In this document: positions 27,985 to 37,165 of the stretch, piece by piece
How the letters are laid out: each line of letters opens with the position of its first letter
How positions within the stretch are numbered: position 1 is the stretch's first letter
NCBI GenBank assembly: GCA_965230565.1
Contig: CBDDLH010000016.1
Location: forward strand, 1,550,001-1,614,000
Length of the DNA: 64,000 bases
DNA from: BCD1 sp965230565
GTDB taxonomy: Bacteria > Bacteroidota > Bacteroidia > Chitinophagales > Saprospiraceae
Direction: 5' to 3'
Made by a program: the position numbers and the translations under genes
Notes under the pieces: generated by a model
Told to the model about the DNA's origin: nothing
The model's database searches: none
What the model saw: the letters and a program-made list of their open reading frames with translations, nothing else

Positions 27985-29673
27985 CTACTTTTCCGCTTCT
28001 TTACAAAGTTTTATGCTTTGCTCGAAGACAGCTATCATTTTCCGGGCATCTTCCACATTATTCATACGAATTAAGAAAGAGCCCTGATAGTCGTCAGGTT
28101 CACCATTTTCATAATATTTGATGTTTTTGGTAGCTTTTGCGGAATTGACTTCCACTGAAAGATTTTTCCCGGTTATTTTAAATTTCAGCCCTTTTTCATC
28201 CAAATCAATCAGGTTGAATTCAAAGACTTCTTCTTTATCTTCTTTTTTACCTTGCTCAATGATCCTGAACTGCCATTTACACTCGGTATCCTCAATCATT
28301 TGAATAGACTGGGTCACCCCTTCTATATCCGCTGAAGACAATTGTTCTTGTATCCAATCCAGATTTCCTTTGACCTCTCCTTTCGCTTCAAAAGCTGGCT
28401 GCTCTTTACACATTTTCACCACAGCAGGAAGCAGGTGTGCCAACATCTTGACATTCTCAGGGTCACTGGCCATAATGGAAAGATCATTTCTATAATTCTG
28501 GATCTCACCATTTTTGAACGGCTGAACCAATTTATCTCTTCCTGTTTCGAAACCAAGCGTTATTGCTTTCCCTCTTACATTAATATCGATTGATTTGTCC
28601 TGAACATCGGAAAGATTGAAATTAAATTTTTCCTCCACCGGATCGCCCTTACCAGGCATTGTGGTAACCGAAAATACGTTAACACAAGAAGCTTGGATTT
28701 CCTGACTGGTCTTTTTATCGCCTACGGTAACTTCAACTACATTTTCCTTAAGTAGATCAAGTCCCTGCTGAAGAGAAGAAATTTCGGGGAGATTTCCCTT
28801 GACCTTGGCTTCGCTTTCTTTAATGGCCTCGGCCAGAATGGTCAGCATACACTTCGCTTGTTCAAAGTCATTGACCATAAACTGGACAGTATTGGCATAA
28901 TTTCCTTGTGTTCCATCTTTTTCAAAATAGATGTATTTATTATTTTGCTTTGTGGTGGCTTCAATGAACACTTCAGTATTACTGATCTTCATATTGACCT
29001 TTTTAGGGTCGAGATCAGCAAGGTTGAACTTATAATGATTTTCAATCGTTTTCTTTCCTCTTTCAGCTAAGGTGTACCTAACGATGGTTGGTTGTTCCTT
29101 ATCTGCTGTAAATGCCTGGTCAAAGGTAGTTTCATTAATACTAAAGGTCTGAATATTCTCCTTAAGCCACGATATGCTTTCTTCAAAGGAAGAAGTGGAA
29201 CAAGGCGCCTCTATCTTTTCAGCAAGTTTTACGGCATCCTTAAAGAATGTTTCAATGGCACGGCCGTTATCAGCATCCGAAGCCATTATTTCAAGTTCTG
29301 CAATATATTTTTTCTGTTCTCCGTCTTCAAAAACACGAATCAGTTTTTGGCGATTGTCAATAAAAAATCGCACCATCATAAGGTCACGCTGGTTCTGTAC
29401 TCTGATGGTATTCAGATCAATATCTTTGAGGCTAAATTCGTAAGTTGTAGATTCAGTTGATTTTTTCCCTTCCTTATTCTGGGTAAAAGAAAGCAGAAAT
29501 GGGAATTCTTCATTCCAACTCAATTGCTGATCAAAAGTATAAGACTTTGTGGGAACTTCCTGCAAAAGGTCTCCTGCACCCTTGAGCACATCAATCAAGG
29601 CCTGGTTTTCCTGGGCAATGGCATTAAAACTAAAGGCAAAAATCAATACAACAAAAATGGTCAGTTTTCTCAT
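27985..29673 (-). CDS. Secreted protein with four tandem copies of an unrecognised domain
   Basis: I do not recognise this family. It has 562 residues, with a signal peptide ending near FNAIAQ. The rest consists of four degenerate repeats of about 120-140 residues. Each has a strand pattern FxFNLxDLDxKxxxxxI, then an aromatic YxxxGExxxY segment, then an alpha helix ending in an alternating A/K/C stretch. The repeat cores lie near residues 78-155, 205-290, 345-425 and 480-560 (YEFSLKDIDL, HYKFNLADLD, KFNFNLSDVQ, VFEFNLIDLD). Helix cysteines occur near three of the ends. A very good promoter lies 32 bp upstream. It is convergent with the octaheme cytochrome gene and separate from the PorP gene. 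Confidence 0.75.
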   Translation of the reverse strand: MRKLTIFVVLIFAFSFNAIAQENQALIDVLKGAGDLLQEVPTKSYTFDQQLSWNEEFPFLLSFTQNKEGKKSTESTTYEFSLKDIDLNTIRVQNQRDLMMVRFFIDNRQKLIRVFEDGEQKKYIAELEIMASDADNGRAIETFFKDAVKLAEKIEAPCSTSSFEESISWLKENIQTFSINETTFDQAFTADKEQPTIVRYTLAERGKKTIENHYKFNLADLDPKKVNMKISNTEVFIEATTKQNNKYIYFEKDGTQGNYANTVQFMVNDFEQAKCMLTILAEAIKESEAKVKGNLPEISSLQQGLDLLKENVVEVTVGDKKTSQEIQASCVNVFSVTTMPGKGDPVEEKFNFNLSDVQDKSIDINVRGKAITLGFETGRDKLVQPFKNGEIQNYRNDLSIMASDPENVKMLAHLLPAVVKMCKEQPAFEAKGEVKGNLDWIQEQLSSADIEGVTQSIQMIEDTECKWQFRIIEQGKKEDKEEVFEFNLIDLDEKGLKFKITGKNLSVEVNSAKATKNIKYYENGEPDDYQGSFLIRMNNVEDARKMIAVFEQSIKLCKEAEK

Positions 29674-29704
29674 AATTGGATTTTGTTTAAGTGAAATTCA
29701 TAGC

Positions 29705-29735
29705 CAAAGTTAACTGATTTAAGACTCCCCTCAAA
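29705..29735 (-). promoter_or_regulatory. Bacteroidota promoter for the four-repeat secreted protein
   Basis: On the minus strand TTTG (29735-29732) is followed after exactly 19 nt by TAACTTTG (29712-29705). This matches the Bacteroidota sigma-A consensus TTTG-N19-TAnnTTTG in all fixed positions. It lies 32 bp upstream of the ATG at 29673. Confidence 0.8.
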
Positions 29736-29775
29736 ATCTGAATGTTACCCTAATTTAAAGGATTGCCAAATCACT

Positions 29776-30822
29776 CTACTTAAACCCCGGCCGACAAACC
29801 ACACACTCCGATTTTTGACCAAACATATAAGTCAACGACACTTCCGGGCCAGTCCTGAAATTTGAGGCCTGCACTAAAGGAGAAAGGTTTATTTCATAAG
29901 AAAATCCCACCATTAAAGGGTCCAGATCAATTGTGGCTGTAAGAATCCCAGAATCAAGGATCGGTCTCCCGGCAGCATCATTTTTGGTGATCCTGGCCCC
30001 TACTCCAAATATCAACCCCGTTTTGACGATATTCATATGATGATGCCATTGCGCTGACGGAACCGCCTGCCAGTACATTATTCCAGGTGCTGGTTTTTGC
30101 ACCATTGCCAGTGGTCTGAATACCAGATGGTCATATTTCGCCACTTCCCAACGAATGGAACCATGAAAAACTACGCGCATATGAACCCTGGAATCGTTTT
30201 TATTATCCAGACCCAGAAAGGAATAACTGGGCTGATTAATATGGAATGCCGAAATGCCCAGTTGTATATTTCTTCGGGTATTATGGTATAAAATACCCGT
30301 ATTAATATCCAGCATTTTATTGGTAGTGAATCTTTCAAATTCCTCAAAATCATCAAGATTTGGGTCATAACCATCTGGACCAAACTGCTCATCAAAACGA
30401 AAATCCCTTCCGCCAAGACCATACCACATGGTTCCCGCCTGAACTCCCATAGCCAAATAAGTCCCCTTGTCAAGTTCATGATGATACGCCAGATTCAAAT
30501 TCCCCTGGAATGTTCTGTACACATGGGTTCCGGCCTGGTCATACAAGGCACTGGCCCCAAAGGCAAAGAAATCTCCATTATTGGCACAGATCTGAAAATC
30601 ATAGGACATAAATCCGGTTTTATAAGCCCTTTCTCTAAGCACACTGCTCCATTGATCCCTGTACTTTACAGAAAGCCGATGATTCCCTTCCATCAATCCG
30701 GCCAAAGCGGGATTCAAATGCAATGGCGCCGTTTCAAATTGTGAAAAATGATAATCCTGGGAATAAGAAAGCATCCCATAGAACAAGAATATGGCGGTGA
30801 AGATGATTTTTATATTTTGCAT
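29776..30822 (-). CDS. PorP/SprF family outer-membrane protein
   Basis: The protein has 348 residues from the ATG at 30822 (MQNIKIIFTAIFLFYG), with a signal peptide cut near SYSQD. The reading frame is open another 39 codons upstream, but that stretch is made of short repeats. PorP/SprF marks are HFSQFETAPLHLNPALAG, YRDQWSSV, FGASALYDQAG, NLAYHHEL, GIRA-like turns and a C-terminal GPEVSLTYMFG. Family members partner T9SS-secreted adhesins such as SprB, helping secretion or anchoring. The giant type-B-sorted adhesin gene lies just upstream on the same strand, the usual pairing, about 300 bp away. This intergenic gap is full of short repeats. Confidence 0.9.
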   Translation of the reverse strand: MQNIKIIFTAIFLFYGMLSYSQDYHFSQFETAPLHLNPALAGLMEGNHRLSVKYRDQWSSVLRERAYKTGFMSYDFQICANNGDFFAFGASALYDQAGTHVYRTFQGNLNLAYHHELDKGTYLAMGVQAGTMWYGLGGRDFRFDEQFGPDGYDPNLDDFEEFERFTTNKMLDINTGILYHNTRRNIQLGISAFHINQPSYSFLGLDNKNDSRVHMRVVFHGSIRWEVAKYDHLVFRPLAMVQKPAPGIMYWQAVPSAQWHHHMNIVKTGLIFGVGARITKNDAAGRPILDSGILTATIDLDPLMVGFSYEINLSPLVQASNFRTGPEVSLTYMFGQKSECVVCRPGFK

Positions 30823-30835
30823 AGGTGTAATTTTG

Positions 30836-30884
30836 TGGTTTGATATTGTTTGACGTTGTTTCATATGGTTGGAAGTTGTTTGAA
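30836..30884. repeat. Decamer tandem array upstream of porP/sprF (copy 1)
   Basis: Five units with exact 10-nt spacing; on the gene strand each unit is T[C/G]AAAC plus four variable bases, with one unit diverged. It lies 14-62 bp upstream of the porP/sprF start at 30822. The same pattern in the same gene-relative orientation occurs upstream of the second porP/sprF at 56170-56199. Confidence 0.8.
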
Positions 30885-30905
30885 AAAAGTATTTGGACAG
30901 AACCA

Positions 30906-30945
30906 GTTTCAAATGGTTCAAGGAGTTCAAAGGGTTCAAATTGTT
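30906..30945. repeat. Nine-to-ten-nucleotide tandem array built on GGTTCAA
   Basis: Four degenerate units of G[G/T]TTCAA plus 2-3 bases repeat with a 9-10 nt period in the 298-bp gap between the adhesin and porP/sprF genes. It looks like a different phase or relative of the neighbouring decamer. Confidence 0.6.
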
Positions 30946-30955
30946 ATACTTAGAG

Positions 30956-30999
30956 CCCTGTGTCCCCTGTGTCTTCCCAGTGTCCTTTGTGGTTATTAA
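30956..30999. repeat. Dispersed short-period repeat ending in GTGGTTA (copy 2)
   Basis: CCTGTGTC occurs twice with a 9-nt period, followed by degenerate AGTGTC and TTTGTGGTTATTAA. It resembles the arrays at 23853-23892 and 51020-51057 in layout and in the GGTTA end. Confidence 0.5.
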
Positions 31000-31086
31000 A
31001 TCATTTAAAATTGTAATGTTTCATTAAAACTAATTTTGTCCACAAACTAAGTTCCTAATCGTTTCAACTCACAGACAAAAGCTGGT

Positions 31087-31121
31087 ACTGCCCATTGAAG
31101 ACTGTAGACTGCCAACTGAAT
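31087..31121. repeat. Heptamer array abutting the adhesin stop codon
   Basis: Five contiguous heptamers of consensus A[C/T]TGNNN run up to the stop codon (31121-31123) of the minus-strand adhesin gene, sharing one base with it. Period and position match the heptamer array at 27874-27979, although the sequence family differs. Confidence 0.7.
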
Positions 31122-34100
31122 CATCGTATCAACGTAATATCCCCCTTATACGTAATCCGCTCCCCGTCCACAAAGTCAATAACTGCATACCAGACATAAA
31201 CTCCAGACGCAGCTTTTTGTCCGTTTTTCAATACCCCGTCCCAGGATCCTTTAGCCTCTCCTAGCTGAAAGTCCTTCGCCTGAAACAGAATCTCTCCCCA
31301 CCGGTCTACTACGGCAAATTCGGCTACCCGGATAATCGATTTCAAAACACTCCTGATTCGGAACACATCATTATGTCCGTCATCATTCGGGGTGAATGCA
31401 TCGGGTACAAAAACATCTTTGTCCTGAATGACTTCGATAAAAACTTCGTCCGTAACCAAACAACCATTCTGGTCGGTCATGTAAACCCGGAAAGTAACAT
31501 CATCAAATGGCCGGGCCTCCGGATAATAACAATCACTGCAATCCAATCCAGCCTCCGGTAACCATTCAAAAACCGGATCAATAGCATTGTAATTGGCCGT
31601 TAAGTCAACTAACTCTCCAAGATAGATAGTGGTGTCCCCCTGAAGGATCTCTACAAAAATGGAATCGGGTTCATTGATCTGGTAATCGTAAATGGCTGAA
31701 CACCCTTCGGCATCTTCAATGGTCAATACATAATCCCCTGGTAATAACTCTCCAAATCGACGATTGACCGACTGATAGTTCACCGGACCTTCAAGTGCAA
31801 GGTTGAAAATGGGCGTCCCGCCAATGATTTCTTCAATAATTATCTCTCCGTCTCCATAACCATAACAGCTTACATCCCTTACACTATCCACAATTTCAAT
31901 AGGATCGTTTTCAGAAAGCGGAAAAAGATAGGGCACCTCACAGCCATTGGCATCGATAATGGTACCTCCATAGTCACCAGCCTCAAGGTTTTGAATCTCA
32001 GTAGTGGTAGCGCCCGTTTCCCATAGAAAAGTATATTCAGGAATACCACCTGAAGCCGTAATACTTAGAGCTCCGTCACTGTAACCGAAACAACTAGCAG
32101 GAGTAGCCTCCACAAGTTCTGCAACGATTTGGTCAGGCTGAAAAATCTCAAAATCCTCATTAAATACACAACCATTCGAATCGGTTATTTCAAGGCTGTA
32201 ATTTCCTGCAAACAATTGGCTCAAACCTGGCGAGCTGGCGCCATTGGACCAGTTATACTGGAAAGGAGACGTTCCCCCAGAAATATTTACCGTAATCAAC
32301 CCAGTTGGTTCATTGTAACATATGAGATCTGTGGTAGAATAGGTCGCTTCTATATTTTCAAATATTTCAATTTGTTGAACGGTAGTATCTGAACAAAAGT
32401 CCGTATTCACAATGAGTTCCACATCAAAAACACCCTGATCAGGGAAAGTAAATTCCGGCGATTCAGCAAAGATCACACTTCCGTCAGGACCTCCAAAGGT
32501 CCAGATATTGGAAACAACATCACCTAAGGACTGATTCTCAAAAGCAAATAAATCACCTTCGCATCCCTGTCCTTCGGAAGGAGCAAAAGCCGCAACCGGA
32601 ACATCATGAATCTCAAAATCCTGCTCCATAGTAGCCGTACAAATCCCATCATTCGTAGCTTCGAGCAAAACCGTAATCGAAGAAGGATCATCAAAAGCAA
32701 AGGATGGATTAGTATTGGAACTCGTAAAACCATTACTGAAGGTCCATTGATAACTATCTGCCCCAACAGACAAATTATTGAATTCCAGTACCGCGGGAGC
32801 ACAACCTCCACCGATTATTTCAAAATCAGGTTCTGGGAAACCTCGAATGAAAACAGGTTGCATGATCGTGTCCGTACATCCTGCATTATTCGTTACTATG
32901 AGTGTAGAAAAATAAGTAGAATCACCTGTTGCATAAACGTGAGAAATATCGCAATCAGAAGCAAAGTTCCCGTCCCCGAAATCCCAAAAGCAGGAGCCCA
33001 TATTCGTAGAATTATTTTCAAAAATCACGGCTGAACCTGCACAAAGAGAATCCTGAACGGAAAACAGAGCTTCCGGTAATGCTTCAATAAAAATATCTTT
33101 TGCCAGTTCACTGGTGCATCCATTGGACGATGTTGCATAAAGCATAACCGAATAATTCCCCGGATTATCGTAAACATGTTCCGGAGCAGATAAAGAAGAA
33201 GTCGTTCCATCACCAAAATCCCAGAGATAACTGGCCACCATCTGTGAGCTGTCATTGACAATAACTGGATCTCCGGGACAAGCAATCGGTGGAATATCAA
33301 AGTTTAATTCAGGAATTGGCATTACAGTGATCTGAACCAGGGTGCTGTCGAACCCGCATGCTGAGGCAGTAAGTTCAACGGTATAAGTTCCGGGATCTTC
33401 AAACACATGGCAAGGGTTGGCTTCGGTCGCAACATTACCATCGCCAAAATCATACACCAACTCAGCACCAAAAGTAGAGAAATTGGAAAAACAAACGGTA
33501 TCCCCCGCACAAACCGTAGTCTGATCTACATTGAAAAATGCCTCCACTTCAGTAGGATGAATGATAATGTCACGACTGATAGTATCCGTTCCGCATGCAT
33601 TGGAAGTAATTAAAGTGATGGTTCGGGTAACCGTAGAATTGGTGAGATAAAGCAGTTCCGGTGGAATAGAATCATTGGAATTGGGAATAGCCGGATCTCC
33701 AAAATCCCAGTAAAAGGTATCTGGGTTTCCATAACTGATGTTGATTATGCTTACCTCCTCTCCGGAACAATAATTGTTCTGATCCGTCCCAAATTCCGCA
33801 ACAGGAAGCGGCAAAACCACCACACTGTCCAGGGCAACATTGCCACCACAGCCATTGCCTACTTCCAAACTCAGATAATAAGTAGTATCAGCCCTGCCTG
33901 AGGGTAACACTAAAGTTAGCGGCCCATCCTCCTGACTGATCAGCGTCGTGTCCTGATACCAGGAAAAGTTAAGGCTTTCTCCCTGACTTTGGTTCTCCAG
34001 AACCACTTCCAGGTCTGCACAACCACTTTGTGGAGCAGTTGAGAAACCAACAAATTCCGGCGGAGATATAATGTGAACAGTTTGGGTAATTGATAGCTCG

Positions 34101-36664
34101 CAAATACTATCGAGGGTATACGCTGTAAGCGTAACAGGATAATCTCCGCCTGCATCAAAGATGAATTCCTGGTCCGGTCCAATAACAGGTCCGGAGCCGA
34201 AATCCCATTCATAAGCCACGGCTCCTTCCGTTTCATTAATAAATTGAGTAGGCACTCCCACACAAGCGCTATCTACTGAAAAAGCAACCACCGGTAGAGG
34301 CGAAACGATCAATTCCATTTCATCAAAAGAAGCGCAGCCAACATCTTCATCTGCTAGCGTATAAGTGAGCAAATAACTTCCTGTATCCAGTTGACTGACC
34401 AAAACCGTTCCGTCAGGTTGTACGGCAGGATCCCCGGCCCATTCTCCAATATTGCCATCACTTCCTGTCAGATTAATGGATGTTTCGCTTTCGCAAACAA
34501 TGACATTTTCACCTGCATCTACACCGGCAAAATCAATGATTTCCACCTGAATGTCATCCGATTGTTCACAAGTTGTTCCGGGGAATATGGTGTAAGTTAA
34601 TGTATGAAAGCCTGAAGCTGCCAGAATTAAGTCGAGTTCTCCCACATCAGGATCTGTAATTCCCTCACCAGACCAGACACCACCGGAAGGCATCGCTGCC
34701 AAATAAACGATACTATCTGAAATACAAAATGCTGTGTCCGGCCCGGCGACTGCTTCGGTTGGGTCGATCACATCTAGAGTGAAAGTGTCCATGGTGACAC
34801 AGGCAGCAATGGTCGGACTTGTGTAGGTGAAGATTATTTCGTGTAAACCATTTCCGGCAACGCCACTGTTGAATACACCATTTTGATTATCCACAATACC
34901 CGGGCCCTGCCACGCTCCTACTCCACCTGCAGGGTCAGGCATGAGCTCCAGCAAGGATGGTAAATCAATATCTTCAGCAATATCGCACACGGTCACCGTA
35001 TCCGGAATTTGAACCTGAGGCAATCCTTCTACCATTGCTGTTAGGTCATCCGAGAACAAACAACCATTGGCATCCAAAAAAGAATAGGTCAGTGTATTTT
35101 GGCCGATATTGGCAGCAGCCGGATCAAAAATTCCGACATCCATATCGGTGATCCCAGCCCCGGACCATGTACCGTTTGGTGGTGAAAAGTTTAAGAGACT
35201 AACTGGATCTGCATCTTCGCAAAGCATCAGGTCATCTCCCGCTTCCACAGGGGTAACCGGCAGCACCTCCACTTCAACGGTAGCAGAATCAAAACAAACA
35301 CCTTCCCCATAACTATAGGTCAGTTCATGAAAACCTTCCCCGGCCCCAGAGGCGATGAAAAGGCTATCGGAAATAATGCCTGGTCCTGTCCAGACTCCTC
35401 CAGGTGGAAAGCCTTCCAATGAAATCGAGTCTCCATTATTGCAAAATGGTGATCCAACATCCCCGATCTGCACCATTTCCAACTGTTGAATTTCTACCAT
35501 TATTTCCGCAGTGTCAATACCGCAAAAATTCTCCACCACCACCGTCACCAAATGGATTCCTGCCGAATCAAAAACAATATCCGCCGGAAAAGCTTCTGAA
35601 GATGTATTCGGAAAGGCATTTTCAAAAGTCCAGGAGTAATTGTCAATGGTTCCTCCTGCATAGGTAACTTCAGGAGTATAAAACAAAGAGTCGCAGGCAG
35701 GATTAACTTCAGCTAATACCGCCGACGGAACATCATTGATAATAAAAACCTGATCCCAGACAGCTTCTCCGCAAAGATTCGTGGTGGTCATAGTCACGGT
35801 ATATTCCCCGGGAGCAGTAAAGGGAAAATCCAAAGGAGTTGGTAACCCGGTAATACTATCAAGAACAATATTTCCATCCCAGCTGATCTCCCAATGATAT
35901 GAAGAACCGTTTTCAGAGTTATTGACAAATGAAACAACATAAGGAGCACAAGCGATGGTATCCATGCTATTCCCTCCGGTTTCAGAAAAAGTGACATCAC
36001 CGGTAGGTTCTCCAAGAACAGTAATGAATTTGACTTCCGTGTCCGATCCACACATATTAGTGGCAGTAAGTGTAATGGCATAACTGCCCGGATCATCGAA
36101 AACGATACAGGTATCCTGAGCGGAGGACGTAGCTCCATTGCTGAAACTCCAGGTGTATTCCATATCCTCATCATTATCAGGACAAGTAAGGTTAGCCAGG
36201 CACAATTCCTCTCCGGCACAAAGCAGGGTCGCATCCGGTTCAAATTCGACACGTGGCGGTATTTTGAAGGTGATCACTTTGGCATTATTCTCATCCTGAA
36301 CATCAGGATAGTGCACAATGATCCCCACCTGAAAGCAGAATCCGTTGGAAGGTGGAATCGCATTACAGACATAGCTGCACTCCTCCAGAAATTGATAAGT
36401 ACTGAAGGTATGTGATCTGTTAAGCGACTCTCCGGGAAGAATCACTTCACTGGCACCATCTCCCCAGAATAACTCAATGGATTCATAAACAAAAGCGGGA
36501 TTAGGGACAATGGTGATATTGACAACGCTATCGGAATAACATCGTATCTCCGCACCATTGGTCACTGTAAAATTAGCAGTTTGACCAACTGCATTGGATG
36601 AAATAAAAACAGCAGATAGTGTGAAAAGGAAAAGAGTGATCCTTTTCAAATGAATTTTAGGCAT
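31121..36664 (-). CDS. Giant PKD / SprB-repeat adhesin with T9SS type B (gliding-associated) C-terminus
   Basis: A 1847-residue secreted protein with a signal peptide ending near SNAVGQ. It contains a long series of Ig-like and PKD units (YTWSFSNG, YEWDFGSG, FYWDFGDP, YLWDFGDGT, CFWDFGDGN, YQWTFSNG) and about five GG-x-W-x-G-x-GI modules around residues 400-800. Three SprB-type repeats lie near 1480-1680 (SGGTSPFQYNWSNG, SGGIPEYTFLWETG, IGGTPIFNLALEG). The last 95 residues are the type B sorting domain (FVPDAFTPNDDGHNDVF, VVDRWGEILF, GVYVWYAVIDF). It is likely a surface adhesin or motility protein moved by the T9SS. The adjacent PorP/SprF is its probable partner. The stop codon touches a heptamer array. 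Confidence 0.93.
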   Translation of the reverse strand: MPKIHLKRITLFLFTLSAVFISSNAVGQTANFTVTNGAEIRCYSDSVVNITIVPNPAFVYESIELFWGDGASEVILPGESLNRSHTFSTYQFLEECSYVCNAIPPSNGFCFQVGIIVHYPDVQDENNAKVITFKIPPRVEFEPDATLLCAGEELCLANLTCPDNDEDMEYTWSFSNGATSSAQDTCIVFDDPGSYAITLTATNMCGSDTEVKFITVLGEPTGDVTFSETGGNSMDTIACAPYVVSFVNNSENGSSYHWEISWDGNIVLDSITGLPTPLDFPFTAPGEYTVTMTTTNLCGEAVWDQVFIINDVPSAVLAEVNPACDSLFYTPEVTYAGGTIDNYSWTFENAFPNTSSEAFPADIVFDSAGIHLVTVVVENFCGIDTAEIMVEIQQLEMVQIGDVGSPFCNNGDSISLEGFPPGGVWTGPGIISDSLFIASGAGEGFHELTYSYGEGVCFDSATVEVEVLPVTPVEAGDDLMLCEDADPVSLLNFSPPNGTWSGAGITDMDVGIFDPAAANIGQNTLTYSFLDANGCLFSDDLTAMVEGLPQVQIPDTVTVCDIAEDIDLPSLLELMPDPAGGVGAWQGPGIVDNQNGVFNSGVAGNGLHEIIFTYTSPTIAACVTMDTFTLDVIDPTEAVAGPDTAFCISDSIVYLAAMPSGGVWSGEGITDPDVGELDLILAASGFHTLTYTIFPGTTCEQSDDIQVEIIDFAGVDAGENVIVCESETSINLTGSDGNIGEWAGDPAVQPDGTVLVSQLDTGSYLLTYTLADEDVGCASFDEMELIVSPLPVVAFSVDSACVGVPTQFINETEGAVAYEWDFGSGPVIGPDQEFIFDAGGDYPVTLTAYTLDSICELSITQTVHIISPPEFVGFSTAPQSGCADLEVVLENQSQGESLNFSWYQDTTLISQEDGPLTLVLPSGRADTTYYLSLEVGNGCGGNVALDSVVVLPLPVAEFGTDQNNYCSGEEVSIINISYGNPDTFYWDFGDPAIPNSNDSIPPELLYLTNSTVTRTITLITSNACGTDTISRDIIIHPTEVEAFFNVDQTTVCAGDTVCFSNFSTFGAELVYDFGDGNVATEANPCHVFEDPGTYTVELTASACGFDSTLVQITVMPIPELNFDIPPIACPGDPVIVNDSSQMVASYLWDFGDGTTSSLSAPEHVYDNPGNYSVMLYATSSNGCTSELAKDIFIEALPEALFSVQDSLCAGSAVIFENNSTNMGSCFWDFGDGNFASDCDISHVYATGDSTYFSTLIVTNNAGCTDTIMQPVFIRGFPEPDFEIIGGGCAPAVLEFNNLSVGADSYQWTFSNGFTSSNTNPSFAFDDPSSITVLLEATNDGICTATMEQDFEIHDVPVAAFAPSEGQGCEGDLFAFENQSLGDVVSNIWTFGGPDGSVIFAESPEFTFPDQGVFDVELIVNTDFCSDTTVQQIEIFENIEATYSTTDLICYNEPTGLITVNISGGTSPFQYNWSNGASSPGLSQLFAGNYSLEITDSNGCVFNEDFEIFQPDQIVAELVEATPASCFGYSDGALSITASGGIPEYTFLWETGATTTEIQNLEAGDYGGTIIDANGCEVPYLFPLSENDPIEIVDSVRDVSCYGYGDGEIIIEEIIGGTPIFNLALEGPVNYQSVNRRFGELLPGDYVLTIEDAEGCSAIYDYQINEPDSIFVEILQGDTTIYLGELVDLTANYNAIDPVFEWLPEAGLDCSDCYYPEARPFDDVTFRVYMTDQNGCLVTDEVFIEVIQDKDVFVPDAFTPNDDGHNDVFRIRSVLKSIIRVAEFAVVDRWGEILFQAKDFQLGEAKGSWDGVLKNGQKAASGVYVWYAVIDFVDGERITYKGDITLIR

Positions 36665-37165
36665 AGGGAACCGACTTTTTAAAGGGCTGTGTAAAAATTC
36701 GGTTTTTCTAAAACATTATCGAAAATGATATGTAATTGGGGGAAAAATCGAATTTTCACACTTGAATATTTTCAAAAACATGAAACGTTAGGGACGTTCC
36801 CACCCAATTCCCAAATCAAAAACCAGTTAATAGCTCACGCAGTGTTTCTTCAATTTTTTAATTGGCGAAAACATAAATTATTGAAACCTGGAATTTGTAA
36901 ATTGAGAATTACAGGGTTGTCAAATATCGACAAACCTTTATTACAGGGGGTGTAGTTTACGTTAAAAAAGAAAAGGCATACCGGTGACTCTGATAACCAG
37001 AGTTCTCCCATGTATGCCTTCACAGGTGAAAGTTACTTCAATAATTTAAAAAGCACAAATAATTTCAGGAAATTAAAAGTTAAAGGCTCCAAAACAGGTT
37101 GATTGTCTTTGATTTTTTTCAATTTTGCCGGCAAGCGTTCCATTGACCACCAATCAACAGACTCC
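36665..37165. other. 501-bp divergent intergenic region
   Basis: This gap separates the adhesin gene (minus) and the phosphatase gene (plus). It holds a nested hairpin at 36973-37020 and a weak imperfect repeat TTGTC...GACAA near 36917-36932. A 76-codon open stretch at 36725-36955 has no recognisable features and is not called. I see no consensus TAnnTTTG promoter on either strand. Confidence 0.6.
36973..37020. ncRNA. Nested two-stem hairpin, candidate structured RNA element
   Basis: A perfect 9-bp outer stem (AAGGCATAC at 36973-36981 with GTATGCCTT at 37012-37020) encloses a perfect 6-bp inner stem (ACTCTG with CAGAGT). On the minus strand the outer stem is followed by TTTTCTTTTTT, like an intrinsic terminator, but no minus-strand gene ends here. 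It may be a leader element of the phosphatase mRNA, a barrier terminator or a small RNA end. Confidence 0.45.

Noticed and set aside
36725..36955. 76-codon open frame upstream of the adhesin gene
   Set aside because: No recognisable domain, signal peptide or membrane segment, and it overlaps AT-rich promoter-like DNA; probably chance.
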